Shown here: one piece after another, positions 1-11,252 of the stretch
Numbering within the stretch: position 1 is the first letter of the stretch
How the letters are laid out: each line of letters starts with the position of its first letter
Assembly: GCA_013399855.1 (NCBI GenBank)
Contig: VXAY01002462.1
Coordinates: forward strand, 62,001 to 126,000
Direction of reading: 5' to 3'
From: Oxyruncus cristatus
Taxonomy: Eukaryota > Chordata > Aves > Passeriformes > Cotingidae
Length of the DNA stretch: 64,000 bases
Program-made: the position numbers and the translations under genes
The notes under the pieces: generated by a model
What the model was told of the DNA's origin: nothing
What the model saw: only the letters and a program-made list of their open reading frames with translations
Database searches by the model: none

Positions 1-884
1 GTGAAGGATAAAACAAAGCTAATCAGGTGAAGTAACTAATCGAGTAGGTTACCATTTGGGAGAATGAGGGGAAGAAGGCAGCTTAGGGGCACTATGTTAG
101 AAGACTGAGCGTTTTCTGCCAATTAAAAATATTCAGTTAAAACACAAAGAAGCCAATGCAGCAAAAAAACAAACAAAAGCTATCAGATGTGGTACTGCAT
201 TCTTCAGAATGGGGGGTAATTTTTAAGAGGAAAATGGAAGAAACCATAAACAATGACAAAATAAGTAATAAGGAAGGCCAACATGAAGCATGCAATTTAC
301 CAAAGGTATTAAAAACTAGTAATAGAAACTTATTCAAACTTCAAAAGCAGGACACATGACAGAGAATTGGTGAGCCTGAAAAATTATATGTGTGTAAAAC
401 CTAAAGTTGACGCCAAGGCTTCACTGTTCACTGCAGAGAAGTTTATGGAGTTTCTCATACCAGGACCATTCTTTACAGAGAGAGAGTCTGAAGATTTATC
501 TCAAACTGAAGTGTTGATACAAGGACTTTTGTGCCTAGATGAAAATGTAAACCACACAATAACTGTTAATCAGGACCATGTGGTATTTACCTAAGTGGTC
601 CAGAGGAACTCCCTGTGAAGGCTATGAACTGGTGCATGATATATTGTTTAAATCAGCCCAAGCACGGGAGAAATACAAGGTGATAAATACAATGGAAACT
701 TTAAAAGGAACATAGTTAGTGCACATATGGATGAATATGATGTATCTAGAAAAGACCTGAAGAAGGGAATAGAGTGTTTTAGAGGAAAAACATTACCTTA
801 TAAATCTATTACAGTTCTTTGATCCAGTCACTGAAATTGTAAGTAACATCAGCTCAATTGATATAGTCTTTTTATCAGCAAGCA
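1..884. other. Unassigned non-coding sequence
   Basis: No recognisable gene or repeat. A 75-codon open frame at 367-594 (+) has no family signature I know and no convincing splice sites around it, so I treat it as chance. AT-rich with short A and T runs. Confidence 0.5.
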
Positions 885-1390
885 TTTGACATCTCTCAAC
901 AGAGATGCTTAAAGGAACTAAGCTGTCATAGGAGTGGTCACGTAGATCATTAATTTTTTAGGAAATAAAAGGTAAGAATAAATGGTTGGCTTGTTCAATT
1001 GAAAGAGGTTACTAGTAAGGCACAAGGGAGCTATACTGACTCATGCAGTTCATTAAATGAATTGCAAAGGGACTGAAGAGTGAGGTGATGAAGTCGGTAA
1101 GTGATACAAAATTATGCAGGCCTGCCAAAACTAAAGCAGACAGTAAAGAGTTGTAGCAGGATCTCATGAAACAAAGTGACTGGGTTCAGAGAAAATAAAC
1201 AAGGAACCATTAAGTGCAAGAATTTATTGGCAACTAATGAAGTTATGGGACAAGCAATTTAACATGAACAAAAGGAAATAAGCTTTCTGCAAATAATTAA
1301 CATGGGGAACTCATTGCCACAGGATGCTCTGGAGCCCAAAATTACTTTTATAAAGTAATTAAGACAGATTCATGAAAAAACAGCTGATAC
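885..1390 (+). mobile_element. Degenerate CR1-clade LINE reverse-transcriptase fragment
   Basis: Translated piecemeal on the plus strand, this stretch follows the order of a CR1/L3-like reverse transcriptase. It has an 'INGWLVQLKEVTS' block near 980-1015, where such elements carry a VNG...W..VTSGVPQGS segment. A 'SDTKLCRPAKTKAD' block follows near 1100-1140, and 'NSLPQDALEPK' near 1308-1342, matching the W-NSLP-V-EA-S motif near the LINE C-terminus. Frames shift repeatedly and stops are frequent, so it is a fossil. The boundaries are approximate. It looks older than the other CR1 copies in the window. The alternative is a chance resemblance. Confidence 0.42.
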
Positions 1391-2427
1391 AGCATGGCTA
1401 AACACAAAAATGTAGATATAACTTGTAGTTTGAGGAACCCCTAAACAAATTACTACTGGAAGTTGGGAGGTAAAACATTGAGAAGGTCATTCTGTAATTG
1501 CACTGCTCTTATATTCTTCCCCTAAGAATCTGCTATCAGCTGAATTACAGCCAAATGAATGAAGAGTTTTGAGCACCGACTCCTAAGAACTGGGAATTTC
1601 CTATTCAATTTGTTTATTTTTTTGTCTTACCCATCTGTTTATATTTGTCTCATCTTGTAGGTCTGGGACAAGGACATCTATTGTTTATACAGCAGTTAGT
1701 GCAATTAGGCCCAATAGCATTTAAATTCTAGCTCTGAGCATCCAGATGCTACTGTAACATGAATGTTGAGCTACCTTTCACAGAAAAGATTTTCTATATT
1801 ACAAAAACAAACAAACAAAAACGTCTGTTGAAGAAAATTGAATTGCATTGTCAATCATGTTGGAGTTCAGAAAGATGTAATTTAAAGTTCTCCAAGCAAG
1901 CTTTAACCTTTGCAGTTCAAGCCTGGCAAAGCTATATGCAAATGGAAATTACTACACAGAGGAGAAGCAATGGAAGAAGCAATGCACTTCAATGAGAAGT
2001 AGGTGTCATGTTTAACTCAATCTCTTTATGTATTCGTTTATCATTTTATACACACATTCCAATCACATGCACACAAAAAGTCATAAAATCTAGTGCTCTA
2101 TCTGGACACTTCATTTCACTGTTTCAGCATGAGTAATGGAAGAATTCTAGAGGAAAGAAAATGGGAATGAGGAATCTGTGAATCAGAACTGTAAAATAAA
2201 AGGGAAGAAGATGAAGTTTGTATATATCACTGTAGAAGTGATCTGTTTTCCATTGGTTAGCAAAGAACTTATGACATCAGTGAGCCAAAATAATGTAGTT
2301 ATTTTCAATGATAGGAGTGCACTTGGGCCAACTGGATTGGACACATGTGTCCCAGCACTGAATAGGATCCTGTATTATTAGAGTAAGTTGTAGGATTTCC
2401 TTTTTGATCAAATACAGAAATAATATG
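1391..2427. other. Unassigned non-coding sequence
   Basis: AT-rich unique sequence. A 78-codon frame at 1759-1995 and a 67-codon frame at 2178-2381 are unsupported by motifs or splice context. A small (AAAC)n run lies near 1801-1822. Confidence 0.5.
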
Positions 2428-2469
2428 AAAAAAAAAAGGGGTTATTTCTAGCAAAAAAAAAAAAAAAAA
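2428..2469 (+). repeat. Paired poly-A runs beside a CR1 3' end
   Basis: Two A-runs separated by a short GGGG-containing spacer lie immediately next to the 3' end of the minus-strand CR1 that starts at about 2479. They are simple low-complexity DNA. CR1 elements end in short octamer-like repeats rather than poly-A, so these runs probably belong to the target site. Confidence 0.7.
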
Positions 2470-2478
2470 GGCATTTAA

Positions 2479-2960
2479 ATCACAGAATCATGGAATCATG
2501 GAATATGCTGAGTGATCCACAAGGATCATTGAATCCAGTTCCTGGCCCTGCACATAACTATCCCCAACAGTCTCACCATGCGCCTGAGAGTATTGTCCAT
2601 ACGTTTCTTGCATTCTGTCAGGCTTGGTACTGTGACCCTTCCCTGGGGAGCCTGTTCCAGTGCCCAACCAACTTCTGGTGAAGAACCTTTTTCTAATATA
2701 CAATCTAAACCTCCCCTGACACAACTTCAGGCCATTGCCTCAGGTCCTGTCACTGGTCATCACAGAGAAGAGATCAATGCCTGCCCCTTCTCTTCCCCTC
2801 ATGAAGAAATTGTAGACTGCAGTGAGTTCTCTCCTCAGTCTCCTCCAGGCTGAACAGATAAAGTGACCTCAGCCCTATCTCAGATGGCTGCCCCTCGAGT
2901 TCCTTCACCTACTGCGTAGCACTCCTTTGGATGCTCTCTAACAGCTTACATATCTGTGTG
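2479..2960 (-). mobile_element. CR1 LINE, 5'-truncated, 3' end present
   Basis: The plus strand opens with ATCACAGAATCATGGAATC, the reverse complement of the CR1 3' tail repeats. It continues with the antisense of the CR1 3' UTR: GATCCACAAGGATCATTGA, then a CCTGGCCCTGCACA block, then CTGGGGAGCCTGTTCCAGTGC, the antisense of the WNRLP-region codons. Towards 2880-2950 it reads as the antisense of the RT C-terminal segment (CTCCTTTGGATGCTCTCTAACAGC). The element therefore points leftward and is truncated at its 5' end near 2960, which is usual for CR1. Open frames across it are shadows with no coding value. The 5' boundary is uncertain by some tens of bases. Confidence 0.9.
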
Positions 2961-3057
2961 CATATATTTTGAATGTGAAGAATGAAGTCTGGGAAGTCTA
3001 GATTCTGAGCAAATGAAGAGGAGTTTCTTTCCTGGTGATTTTCCAGAGAATGGCACT

Positions 3058-3137
3058 ATCACAGAATCACAAAATGTGCTGAGTTGGAAGGGACCCACAA
3101 GGATCATCAATTCCAACCCCTAGCCCTGCACAGAAAG
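3058..3137 (-). mobile_element. Short CR1 3'-end fragment
   Basis: ATCACAGAATCACAAAATG is followed by GTTGGAAGGGACCCACAAGG and TCCAACCCCTAGCCCTGCACA, the antisense of the last roughly 80 bp of a CR1. It lies about 100 bp from the larger minus-strand CR1 and has the same orientation. It has its own tail, so it is a separate, very short insertion rather than a continuation. Confidence 0.85.
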
Positions 3138-5414
3138 AAGAGCCCAGAGCAGCATTATGTCATAGAAACAAAACACAGAAAATAAGAGCTATGGAAAAAA
3201 CAGATAGCCCAGGTACTCTGTTTCTTTCTGGCATCTATCTTTTTTGCAAAATTTTATTTTAAAAATTCAATCTCTTGGCACCAGGGCTGTCTAGTTACTG
3301 AATCTACTTTTTCGGTGCTATTCACCTTATTTATACTACAGTTCTCCCCACCCCACTTCTCAACCGATGGCATGATCTGTTAAGGTTATATAGATTAGGA
3401 CCATCTGAAATGGAGGCCGATGCATGGAACTCTTTATCCTTGAAGCTTGTTTTTTCTCTGAAGTCAAAATACTGAATAAATTTCGGTATAAAAGCTCGGC
3501 ATACAGCCTGGGTGTCCACCCATTGTGGCACATTTTTGAGGCTGTAACAACTGATTTTTGGCCCTCAGACCATGAAGAGCAGGCTCCAGGCAGGCAAGGC
3601 CTGATGAATTGGCTCAGGGACCATCACCTTCTTCCAGGATCCATACATCCCTGAGTCCCTCTCATATAACTAGTTGTACCTTTATCACATAGGAACATAG
3701 GCCAGAGGGGTGGGATAGATGAATAAGACAAGGCACTGTCTCTAAGTGAAGATACATCCTTTGAAGTGCTGAGCTCTCACAGCTCCTATTAAGTTCCACT
3801 GGTGAAATACTAAATACCTGTTTTGATCTGGATCATTGTTTGCTTCACCATTGTAGTCTTTCTGGTTTAAGGACAGACATCTTACTATCCTTACTTAAAA
3901 TCTTAGGAAGGAAACATATGGTGAAGACAAATTCCTGTCACATCCACAGGCTTTTCAAATTACAGTGTAGGCTGCTCAGGATCATTTCTCAGTCAAATAC
4001 ATATCTCAACTGCTCACTAAAATGCACAGAAGTTAGATAGCATCAACCAGCCTATTCCATAGGCACCTTGTGAGAATGAAAACTTGAAAAATTATGTTAC
4101 AATCTCCTCATTTCTCACAGCAGTGAGAAACAAGGAGAGAGATGCACCTGACTGAAATGGGTTTTACCCCACGGAATTTTCTCTCTTATCCTTCAGGACA
4201 CAATTGGGACCCAAGTATACTTGTGCTGTCACTGTAACAATCTCGATAGAGAGACCAAAAATATCCATGAGGGTCAAGTTCCCACAGATCCAAATAGGAA
4301 CTAAATCCTTACATGTCCTACGTGCTTAAAAAATGATGTGGAGAGCTCTTCACTGAACTTCTAGAGGACGCAGTATTATATGACCCCCAAGGAATCTCCA
4401 AATATTATAATTACATAACCACGTCTCAGTTGGGGTATACACATTCTGTCAAACACAATATTCCAGCAGGATCATGTATGAATCTCAAGTAACATCTTCA
4501 AGTAGGACCTCCTGGCATGTATACACCCCTGTACCATCGGGATGGAATTATGTCCTGGAGTTATACTTGCTTTGAAAAAAAAAAAAGTCAACATAACAGT
4601 TTTTAAACACATGACTAGTGATCTGAGCAAAGCATAACCTTGTAAAGGTCAGAAAAATGTGTACAAGTTTGTAGACGAACCACAAATCTGCAAATCTCAA
4701 GCAGCTTATGCAAAACTGTTGTCTTGACATTTCTTTTTGCCATTCCTCATTATTTTTAGAAATAGCTAACACAGATATTATTCTGTATTTCAATTTGAAA
4801 TTGTTTTTACATGTACACTAATTAGTACAAGGTCAAAAGAAAGGGGATATGAGGTCTTTGTTGTCACCAGATGACAGCACGTTGAAAAGTTACCAAAATG
4901 CCATGGCAGAATAAAAGAGGGATTGGGGGTTTTGTTTTGCTCCTTAACATGAATTGCTGAGCATTCAGGATTTCTTTGGATCAGGGCTCAGTCATCACTT
5001 TCAGAGAGAAAAAATGACTCCTTGACAGGAAAGGGCAAACTAGATTCTTGTTTTCCTACAATTGTATCAACATTTATGGTGGCCTGAATTATCTCCATTG
5101 TAGCTTAAACCCACAGGAAGAGGCTCTGGAGAAGAAAATCTTTGTGCTAAAATACCCTTACACAGCTTATAAAAGGGGTTTTTTTGTTCTTTTTCTTTTT
5201 ACCAAGGGATAGGCTTTCTCTCTGGGAGTTATGCTACAGGGCTTGTCCACAAAAATCTTAAACTGAGAAGAAGTCTTTTAAGCTCTCCACCAGCTTCCTA
5301 TCCAACATGGTTTCAGTATAATTTGCCTGAAGATTTAGCTATGGGAGATTGGGATGCCTTCTTACCCTTGCAGGTCTGAGGGGAACATAGGGGAGGGTAA
5401 AAGGGGAGCATCAG
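3138..5414. other. Unassigned non-coding sequence
   Basis: No gene or confident repeat. Small open frames (for example 4548-4793 minus, 81 codons) are AT-rich and motif-free. A 12-A run lies at about 4576-4587 and a T-rich stretch at about 5178-5201. Confidence 0.5.
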
Positions 5415-5793
5415 TTTGCCCCTTTTCAGCCTTCTTGTAGATCCTTTTTAGGTACTAGAATGCTGTTTCTAGGACTCTTCTCCAGGCTGAACAGTTCTGG
5501 ATTTCTCAGCCTGTCTTTACGGGAGAGGTGTTTCAGATCTCTGATCATCTTTGTGGCCCTCTTCTGGACCCGTTCCAACAACTCTACGTTCTTCTTTTCT
5601 TGGGGGCCCCAGAGCCACCTGCAGTACTCCAGGTGGGGTCTCACCAGACGAGGGTAGAGGGGCAGAATCACCTCCCTTGTCCTGCTGGCCATGTTTCTTT
5701 TGATGCAACCCAGAATACAGTGAGCTTTCTGGGCGGCAAGCACACATTAGTGGGTCACGTTGAACTCCTCATGAGTCAGCACCCCCAAGTCCT
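5415..5793 (-). mobile_element. Inverted internal segment of a CR1 ORF2 (RT C-terminal region)
   Basis: The minus strand encodes the C-terminal part of CR1 ORF2, open from 5743 down to 5426. It contains 'CILGCIKRNMASRTREVI', 'LPLYPRLVRPHLEYC', 'LLERVQKRATKMIRDLKHLS' and 'LFSLEKS', in family order. Upstream of it (minus strand) 'DLGVL' near 5790 is the preceding block. The segment stops at about 5415 just after a YLKRIYKK-like block, with no 3' UTR and no tail. An independently retrotransposed CR1 should keep its 3' end, so this piece looks like part of a rearranged element together with the plus-strand pieces that start at 5794. Confidence 0.85.
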
Positions 5794-5943
5794 GGATGAA
5801 GGGATAGAATGTATCCTCAGCAAGTTTGCTGATGATAGGAAACTGGGCTGGGGTGGCTGATACACCTGTAGGCTGTGCTGCCATTTGGCAGGCCTTGATA
5901 GGCTGGAGAGCTGGGCACAGAGTAATCTAAAAAGTAATCTAAT
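5794..5943 (+). mobile_element. CR1 ORF2 segment around the FADD motif
   Basis: The plus strand reads LDEGIECILSKFADD (5795-5839) and then, in shifted frames, a GGVADTP-like block and 'LDRLESWAQSNL'. This is the CR1 reverse transcriptase from just before its FADD catalytic motif to the block that precedes the VLHLG segment. It abuts the minus-strand segment ending at 5793 with no spacer. It contains a small internal duplication (AGTAATCTAA repeated near 5921-5940). Confidence 0.85.
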
Positions 5944-5966
5944 GGGTTGTTCATCCCCAGGTGCAG
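5944..5966 (-). mobile_element. 23-bp inverted CR1 sliver
   Basis: Positions 5944-5966 are the reverse complement of the CR1 block encoding the LHLGMNNP stretch. They match positions 59851-59873 of the plus-strand CR1 in this window at 22 of 23 bases. In the normal element this block directly follows the segment at 5794-5943, but here it is flipped in place. It supports a local rearrangement with very short inverted pieces. Confidence 0.75.
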
Positions 5967-6147
5967 AAGAGGATCATGACAGACTCTTTTTGGTGGTGCC
6001 TAGAGACAGGACAAGGAGCAATGGCCACAAAATAAAATGCAAGTTCTACCTCAACATGAGGAAGAATTTCATTATATGGGGCATGTCAGAACACTGAACA
6101 GGCTGCCTGGGGACATTGTGTAGTCTCCCTCTCTTCATCTTCATCAG
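5967..6147 (+). mobile_element. CR1 ORF2 C-terminal segment
   Basis: The plus strand resumes with 'DRLFLVVPRDRTRSNGHK' followed by LNMRKNF and an EH-NRLP-like block near 6085-6110. This is the last coding part of CR1 ORF2, downstream of the portion found inverted at 5415-5793. The 3' UTR and tail repeats that should follow are not recognisable after about 6147, so the 3' end was lost or has diverged. Confidence 0.8.
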
Positions 6148-9100
6148 AAGATGTGTGACAGGTATTGTTATGGGACCCCAGAATTTCTGGATGAAGTTCA
6201 ACACGTGTCAGTAAAGACATCACCATTTCCTGCTAGCGGTATTTGGTGATTGCCATCTGGTTACCTGTATCTTCAAGAGCCTGCATCTCAAATAAAACTG
6301 ATATTGTTGTTAAACTACTCAGTGCCCAAGTCAAGGGATAACGGCAGCTAAGCCTGGCTTGTTCTTTATGGGAGCCAATAGGAAATACATCATACATCTC
6401 AAAAGTGACCCTGTCACAAGTATCAAGTCATTAGGTGCTGGTCTCTTCCAAGGGTACATCAGAGACACTCAAGCTACCTTGAGTGTGGTGGTAAATGAAA
6501 TGAGCTGTTTCTGCTCAAGGGCCATTCTTTGCCCTGAGGCCAACTGGCACAGCTATAGGGTAAGGTAAATTGCGTTACTCTTTAAATAGTATGGTTGCAG
6601 CCAAAATGCCTTTTGAGAGTGGTCCTTGTCCTGTGCTAATCCCCAGCTGTAGCTGGGCAGTGTGTGGAAGCCTTTGACAGGCTCTTTCTGAGTTCAGGCC
6701 AAAACACTGCCATATTCCTCCCGTGCAGAGACAGCTGGACAGTTACAGCCTTGTGCCTGGTTCTGGCTGTGCTGCTATACCTGGAGCAAATTCATTTCCC
6801 TCTTTAGCTCTACTAACCAGTATGCAAGACATGATCACTGACCTCACTTGTCCCTGTACTCTTCCAATTCACATATGCAAGACAAAGTTTTAGATCCTCA
6901 GAAGGAATAGCACTCACCCTCTCATCCGGTATGCATAACACATGTTGGAAAATAGTGGGGACTATTTCAGCAGTGCATGGTCTTATATGTAGGCTCTACT
7001 GTGTCATCTCTATTGTGTCAATGACATTGCAGACTGACTTCTCATGCTTCACTCCCAGGAAGCTTCAAGACGTTAGTGGGACACTGTGAAGAAGGCTGTC
7101 TGTTGGCAGGCCAGTCTGTGCATTGTGGCTGAGGGTGATTTCAGGCCCTCCACTCCCCCAGCGACTGTGAGCACTAATACCATCAAGAAACATAAGGGAA
7201 TAAAACCCCAGTTTTGGGGGGGGGTTTATAGCACAAATGACTGTAACAATATTTGGGTCCAACTTCTCAAGAGCACGTATCCCTTTGTTGGCAGCCCCAT
7301 GTATATCTGCTGGGGCAAGAGTAGCTTCATAATGTCTGCTACTTAAAAGAACAGCAATTACAAAAAGAACTAGCCACTAACAGCAGTGTCTTTACTTTTA
7401 TCTTTAAACAACAGATGGTGTTAATCTGGAGCTTTGCATTCCTAAAAGTGCTGGAATCATGAAACAACTTGCTTCCAGCAGGACCCTGATGCACAATATA
7501 TTGCTGGGGAAAACAGTCAAAATGAGTGATCAGAGTAAAATATGCCTGCCATTGAACAGACTTCATGTGATATTCTTACCTTTTCACAAGACGTCACCCA
7601 AGTGATAATTGTGGGTCTCATTCTGTTTTCAGTCACACTGCCTAAATCAGGAGTAGCTCGTGTGAGTCCCCAAAATCTGGAGTAGCTTCTAGCTGATATG
7701 ACTAGTGATATCACAGTTGTGTTCATACACCAGTTTTACACTGGAATAAGTATACAGCTCTCTGCAACTATGTCATATTTCATTACTTCAGATTTACTTC
7801 ACTGTTACCAAGATCAGAATCAGTGACTGCCTGGGATGAAACATTTAGGTGACATTGAGGCAATTTCTTTTGTAATTCATGTGGGGAAAGCTAAAATAAA
7901 TAGCATGAAAGGTCTCCACATTATTAACTAGTGTGTTTGAAAGAATCCTGCCGTTGTGTTTTATCTTTTCTTAACTGTAAGCCAGAACATTTAAGATTTA
8001 ATTATTTAGAGAAAGGGGGAGGGGAAGTGTGCCTTTTGAAGAAAGTTCCACAAGTTTCCAAACACTTCAACATTTCATCGTGGCAATCAGCCAGATGCCA
8101 AACAAAATGCAGCTTTCCACCAGGGATCTGACAGGTGGCCTTTCCAAAGTTTACACACTGAAGTGAGAGCTGATGTTCTGCTGCTTATTTTTCTGCCTTT
8201 TAAGTTATTCCTTCACTGAAGCCAGACTGCAGACATCTTTCCACGTAACAAAAGATAAGATCTTTCCCTGAATATTTGGAGATTTTAGTATGCTTTTATA
8301 TTATCCATATCTACTCAGGGGATTATTATTCACACATTCAAATGAAGAAATCTTGGGCTGGCAAGAAGGAAAAACACATACGTATGCAGGCAAAAGATAA
8401 GCTATTTAAGCTTCGCTGATAACACAGAGCCAGATACTACTGAGGTACAACACAGGGAAAAATCCCAGCTTTCCTTCAAGGTGCTTCCACTGTCTCTGGC
8501 TGTGAAGAAGACTGGCAGCCCAGCCTCACTCATCCCCTGGCTCATTCTCTGGAGCATCTCCACCTGGATCCATCTGCCTGGGGCTCCCCACTTGCCACCC
8601 AAAAAGGCCCCTTCAGGGAGAAATAAATGCAGTCTGCAGTTTATTACAGAATAACATTACACTTTCCTTTATCATGTCGTTCTCTCTGTTGTCCTAGGGC
8701 TTTCAAATATATCCTCAGAATTTTCTGGATGCTCCTGGAAATCCTCTAAATTGAGAAAATATCAGAAGAGACAAAGTATAGGGGGAAAATGGAAGCATGA
8801 CAGTGCTAGGATGTACATCTCACTTTCCCTCAGGTATGGTGTCCCTAAAAGTACACAGCAAGGTTCAGATGGACAGATAAGAGAAACTGCAAATTATTCT
8901 GCAGAAACAAATTTTTTGAAGAAACAAGAACCACTACTGATCCAATGGAATTGCTCATGATTGATAGCTAGGTTAGTGAGGCTCGTGTCTGACTCAGTTT
9001 AACTCACTTCTGGGAACAGATTCTCACAGTTCACAAGAGAAAACTTGGGGTGTGCCCTTGCCTTTATTTATATCCCATCTGGCTATCATGAAGCCAAAGG

Positions 9101-9377
9101 AAAGTCTGTGATAGGTAATGCAGTATGCAACCAAAAATTATCAGTGTTTATTAGAGAGAGATTCTGCCAAAACAAGGTCTGAGTCCTGACCAAAAGTTTT
9201 GTTTACTGTTGGCAAGGAGAAACAGGGGATATTTCTTTCTCTTGTGTTCATGTTCCTATACTGCACTTCACTACAGCATCTGAGCAGTTTCTGAAAGCTT
9301 CCCATGTGACTAAGACTTGGCCCATACTGTCTGTTTGCTCATCATTCCCCAGGGAAGAGAGACGTGAGCAGTGAAGT
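6148..9377. other. Unassigned non-coding sequence
   Basis: Unique sequence with no confident gene or element. A run of nine to ten G residues lies near 7217-7226. Open frames of 60-86 codons overlap on both strands without motifs. Confidence 0.5.
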
Positions 9378-9423
9378 GTCTCTTTTTTTTTTTCTTTTTT
9401 TTTTTTTTGAGAGAGAGAGAGAT
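9378..9423 (+). repeat. Poly-T / (GA)n low-complexity tract
   Basis: Two long T runs interrupted by a single C are followed by a (GA)n run of six to seven units. Simple sequence only. An 82-codon frame crosses it but is not credible. Confidence 0.9.
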
Positions 9424-10027
9424 TATTTCAAATTGTGGTTACGTTTGTTGGTATGTATCCATACTACAGAAAACAAGGCTGAAGAAGTAGCTTTGCACTG
9501 GACCTCAGTTACCCAGGGGAGTTTGTTCCACTGGCTGAAAGCAACACACATGATCCTTATTTTTATGGAAGAGGGTCCTCCTCTGCCAAGTGGGCAAGGT
9601 TGTAGCCCATAGCATTTCTCTTATATACAAGTACCTGTGTGCGTATATATACGGCAGAAGTCTAGACATTAGAGAGGAGCCCCTGAAAATGATGTCTGCA
9701 TTGCAGTTTTTTTACTATGCCAGGATGCTGTAAAGGGACCTTTCCAATTAGAAAAGTAAAAATCAAAATATATAAGTATGGCAATGGACATATTTACTAC
9801 ATTCTATGAGTATTTTGAGCAAAATGGATTTCAGAACAAAATCCTCTGTTTTCCGAACAGAGGAAGTGAAAACATGTTACAAACACGCTGAATTGTCCAT
9901 CCTTGGTCATAACGCTTATATTTTGACCAGTCCTTTCCATCCAACCCTTCATTTTCCAAAAAGCAGAGGAGAGTAGTAATGAATCTATCCGCAGAACTAA
10001 GAAAGGGGAAATACACTTCCGCATCAC
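9424..10027. other. Unassigned non-coding sequence
   Basis: No gene or repeat recognised. The 124-codon minus-strand frame at 9797-10171 runs antisense through the CR1 that begins at 10028 and is therefore a shadow. Confidence 0.5.
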
Positions 10028-10270
10028 GTCATGAAGCTGAGTTGAGGGAAGTTTAGGTTGGCTATCAGGAAATGGTTTTTCACCCAAAGCGTGCTTGAGC
10101 TCCCCAGGGAAGTGGTCACAGCACCAAGCCTGCCAGAGTTCAAGAGGTATTTGGACAATGCTCTCAGGCACATGATGTGATTTATGGGGTGTCCTGCACA
10201 GGGCCAGGAGTTGGACTCAATGATCCTGATGGGCCTCTTCCAACTCAGCATATTCTATGATCCTATGATC
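10028..10270 (+). mobile_element. CR1 LINE 3' end
   Basis: Begins near ATGAAGCTGAGTTGAGGGAAG and continues TTAGGTTGGCTATCAGGAAA, CTCCCCAGGGAAGTGGTCAC and GGCACATGATGTGA. It ends with GGGCCTCTTCCAACTCAGC and TTCTATGATCCTATGATC. This is the final roughly 245 bp of a CR1, including the tail repeats. A small internal deletion has removed the W-N-RLP codons near 10090-10100. It is probably the same subfamily as the minus-strand copies at 2.5 and 3.1 kb, judged from the shared 3' UTR. Confidence 0.93.
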
Positions 10271-10503
10271 ACGTTTTTGTTTAAGATCTCAGTTTCCATC
10301 CATTCATGACAATAGCAAAACAACCGTGAATTTCAGTTGTGCAGCTCAAACACATTGCAAAATAATCATAAAATTATTTACAATTGTTAGCAACATTCCA
10401 CGATACTTAGAGCAGACAGAGAAATGCTTAAATTCCTCTGTGAGCAGTAAATAAGCCAATAAGATCTTGCCATCTCTGCTCCTACTCCACACCGTTAAGA
10501 ACA

Positions 10504-10645
10504 CTAAAAAAAAAAAAAAAAACCAAAAAACTAAAACCAAACACAAACAAAACAAAACAAACAAACACACAAAAACCAGCCAAACAAAAAAACCCCACCA
10601 AACAAGAAACAAAGGAGAGAGAGAGAGAAAATAAAATAAAAGCAA
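10504..10645 (+). repeat. A-rich low-complexity tract
   Basis: A run of about 17 A is followed by irregular AAAC, CAAA and CCAAAC units and a short (GA)n and AATAAA-rich end. On the minus strand it yields a 99-codon hydrophobic-looking frame that is purely compositional. Confidence 0.9.
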
Positions 10646-11206
10646 CTCAACAAAGTAGGCAATTCCTTAGGAATTTTCTTTTATTCAAAATGTCTTTGAA
10701 ATTATCCAGCAACTAAACCACAGGCCCCCGATCCTTTTGGTCTAACAAAACAACATCATAGTCTTCTGTGTTCAGATGTGGTAATTACAGACAACACGCA
10801 CTAAGAAAAGCAAATAAAACAATTTCAATTGCCAGAGCCAAACATGCAATTGTGCATCTATAAAGGTAATTACAAACCAAAAGATCAGTCATGGTCCTTG
10901 TTTCTTCAAATTACTGTTTTGCCCTGAAGAAAAACAATTATCACATAAGTAATCCTAATAGTTTTAACATTTGGTTTGCATACCAGTATCAAATCTGAAT
11001 GCCGCCCCCCCCCTTTTTTTAGGCATTTTGAAGTGTGTGTTCTGAGCCAAATATTGTATCTGACTAATTTCTAATGCAGGAAAGCCTTGGTCCAAAAAGC
11101 CACTGGTGGTAATGGCAAGATTCCATAGAGCTTTCTACTGTTGATTCAGATAATTTTTTTTATTCTTCTTGTCTATTTTTAAGTCACTAGTCTCTCTTGC
11201 CAATAG
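10646..11206. other. Unassigned AT-rich sequence
   Basis: Nothing recognisable apart from a C10/T7 homopolymer junction at about 11004-11020. It precedes the first exon-like segment. Confidence 0.5.
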
Positions 11207-11252
11207 GCATTCTAAGTATAAGGAGCAGGAAGCTGAGAGACTCCAGAGACAG
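11207..11252 (+). other. Candidate 46-bp exon (coding or lncRNA), unidentified
   Basis: A 46-bp segment is bounded by a plausible acceptor (a pyrimidine-rich TCTCTCTTGCCAATAG) and a consensus donor (CAG followed by GTAAAT). One frame reads 'HSKYKEQEAERLQRQ', a charged Glu/Gln-rich stretch like a coiled coil. Only a different frame (ending in 'SRKLRDSRD') joins without a stop to the next candidate exon at 12349, which weakens a coding interpretation. I do not recognise the protein. It could be a chance coincidence of splice-like sequences. Confidence 0.25.

Noticed and set aside
367..594. 75-codon plus frame near the left edge
   Set aside because: No family resemblance and no splice or promoter support.
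3688..3720. CATAGGAACATAGG word resembling the end of a reptilian SINE
   Set aside because: The similarity lasts only about 15-20 bases and the following sequence does not match.
5528..5860. 110-codon plus frame through the 5.4-5.86 kb region
   Set aside because: It is antisense to the minus-strand CR1 piece and then crosses into the plus-strand CR1 piece, so it is an artefact of the rearranged transposon.
10346..10645. 99-codon hydrophobic minus-strand frame resembling a membrane protein
   Set aside because: The hydrophobic Phe/Leu/Val run is the complement of an A-rich low-complexity tract.
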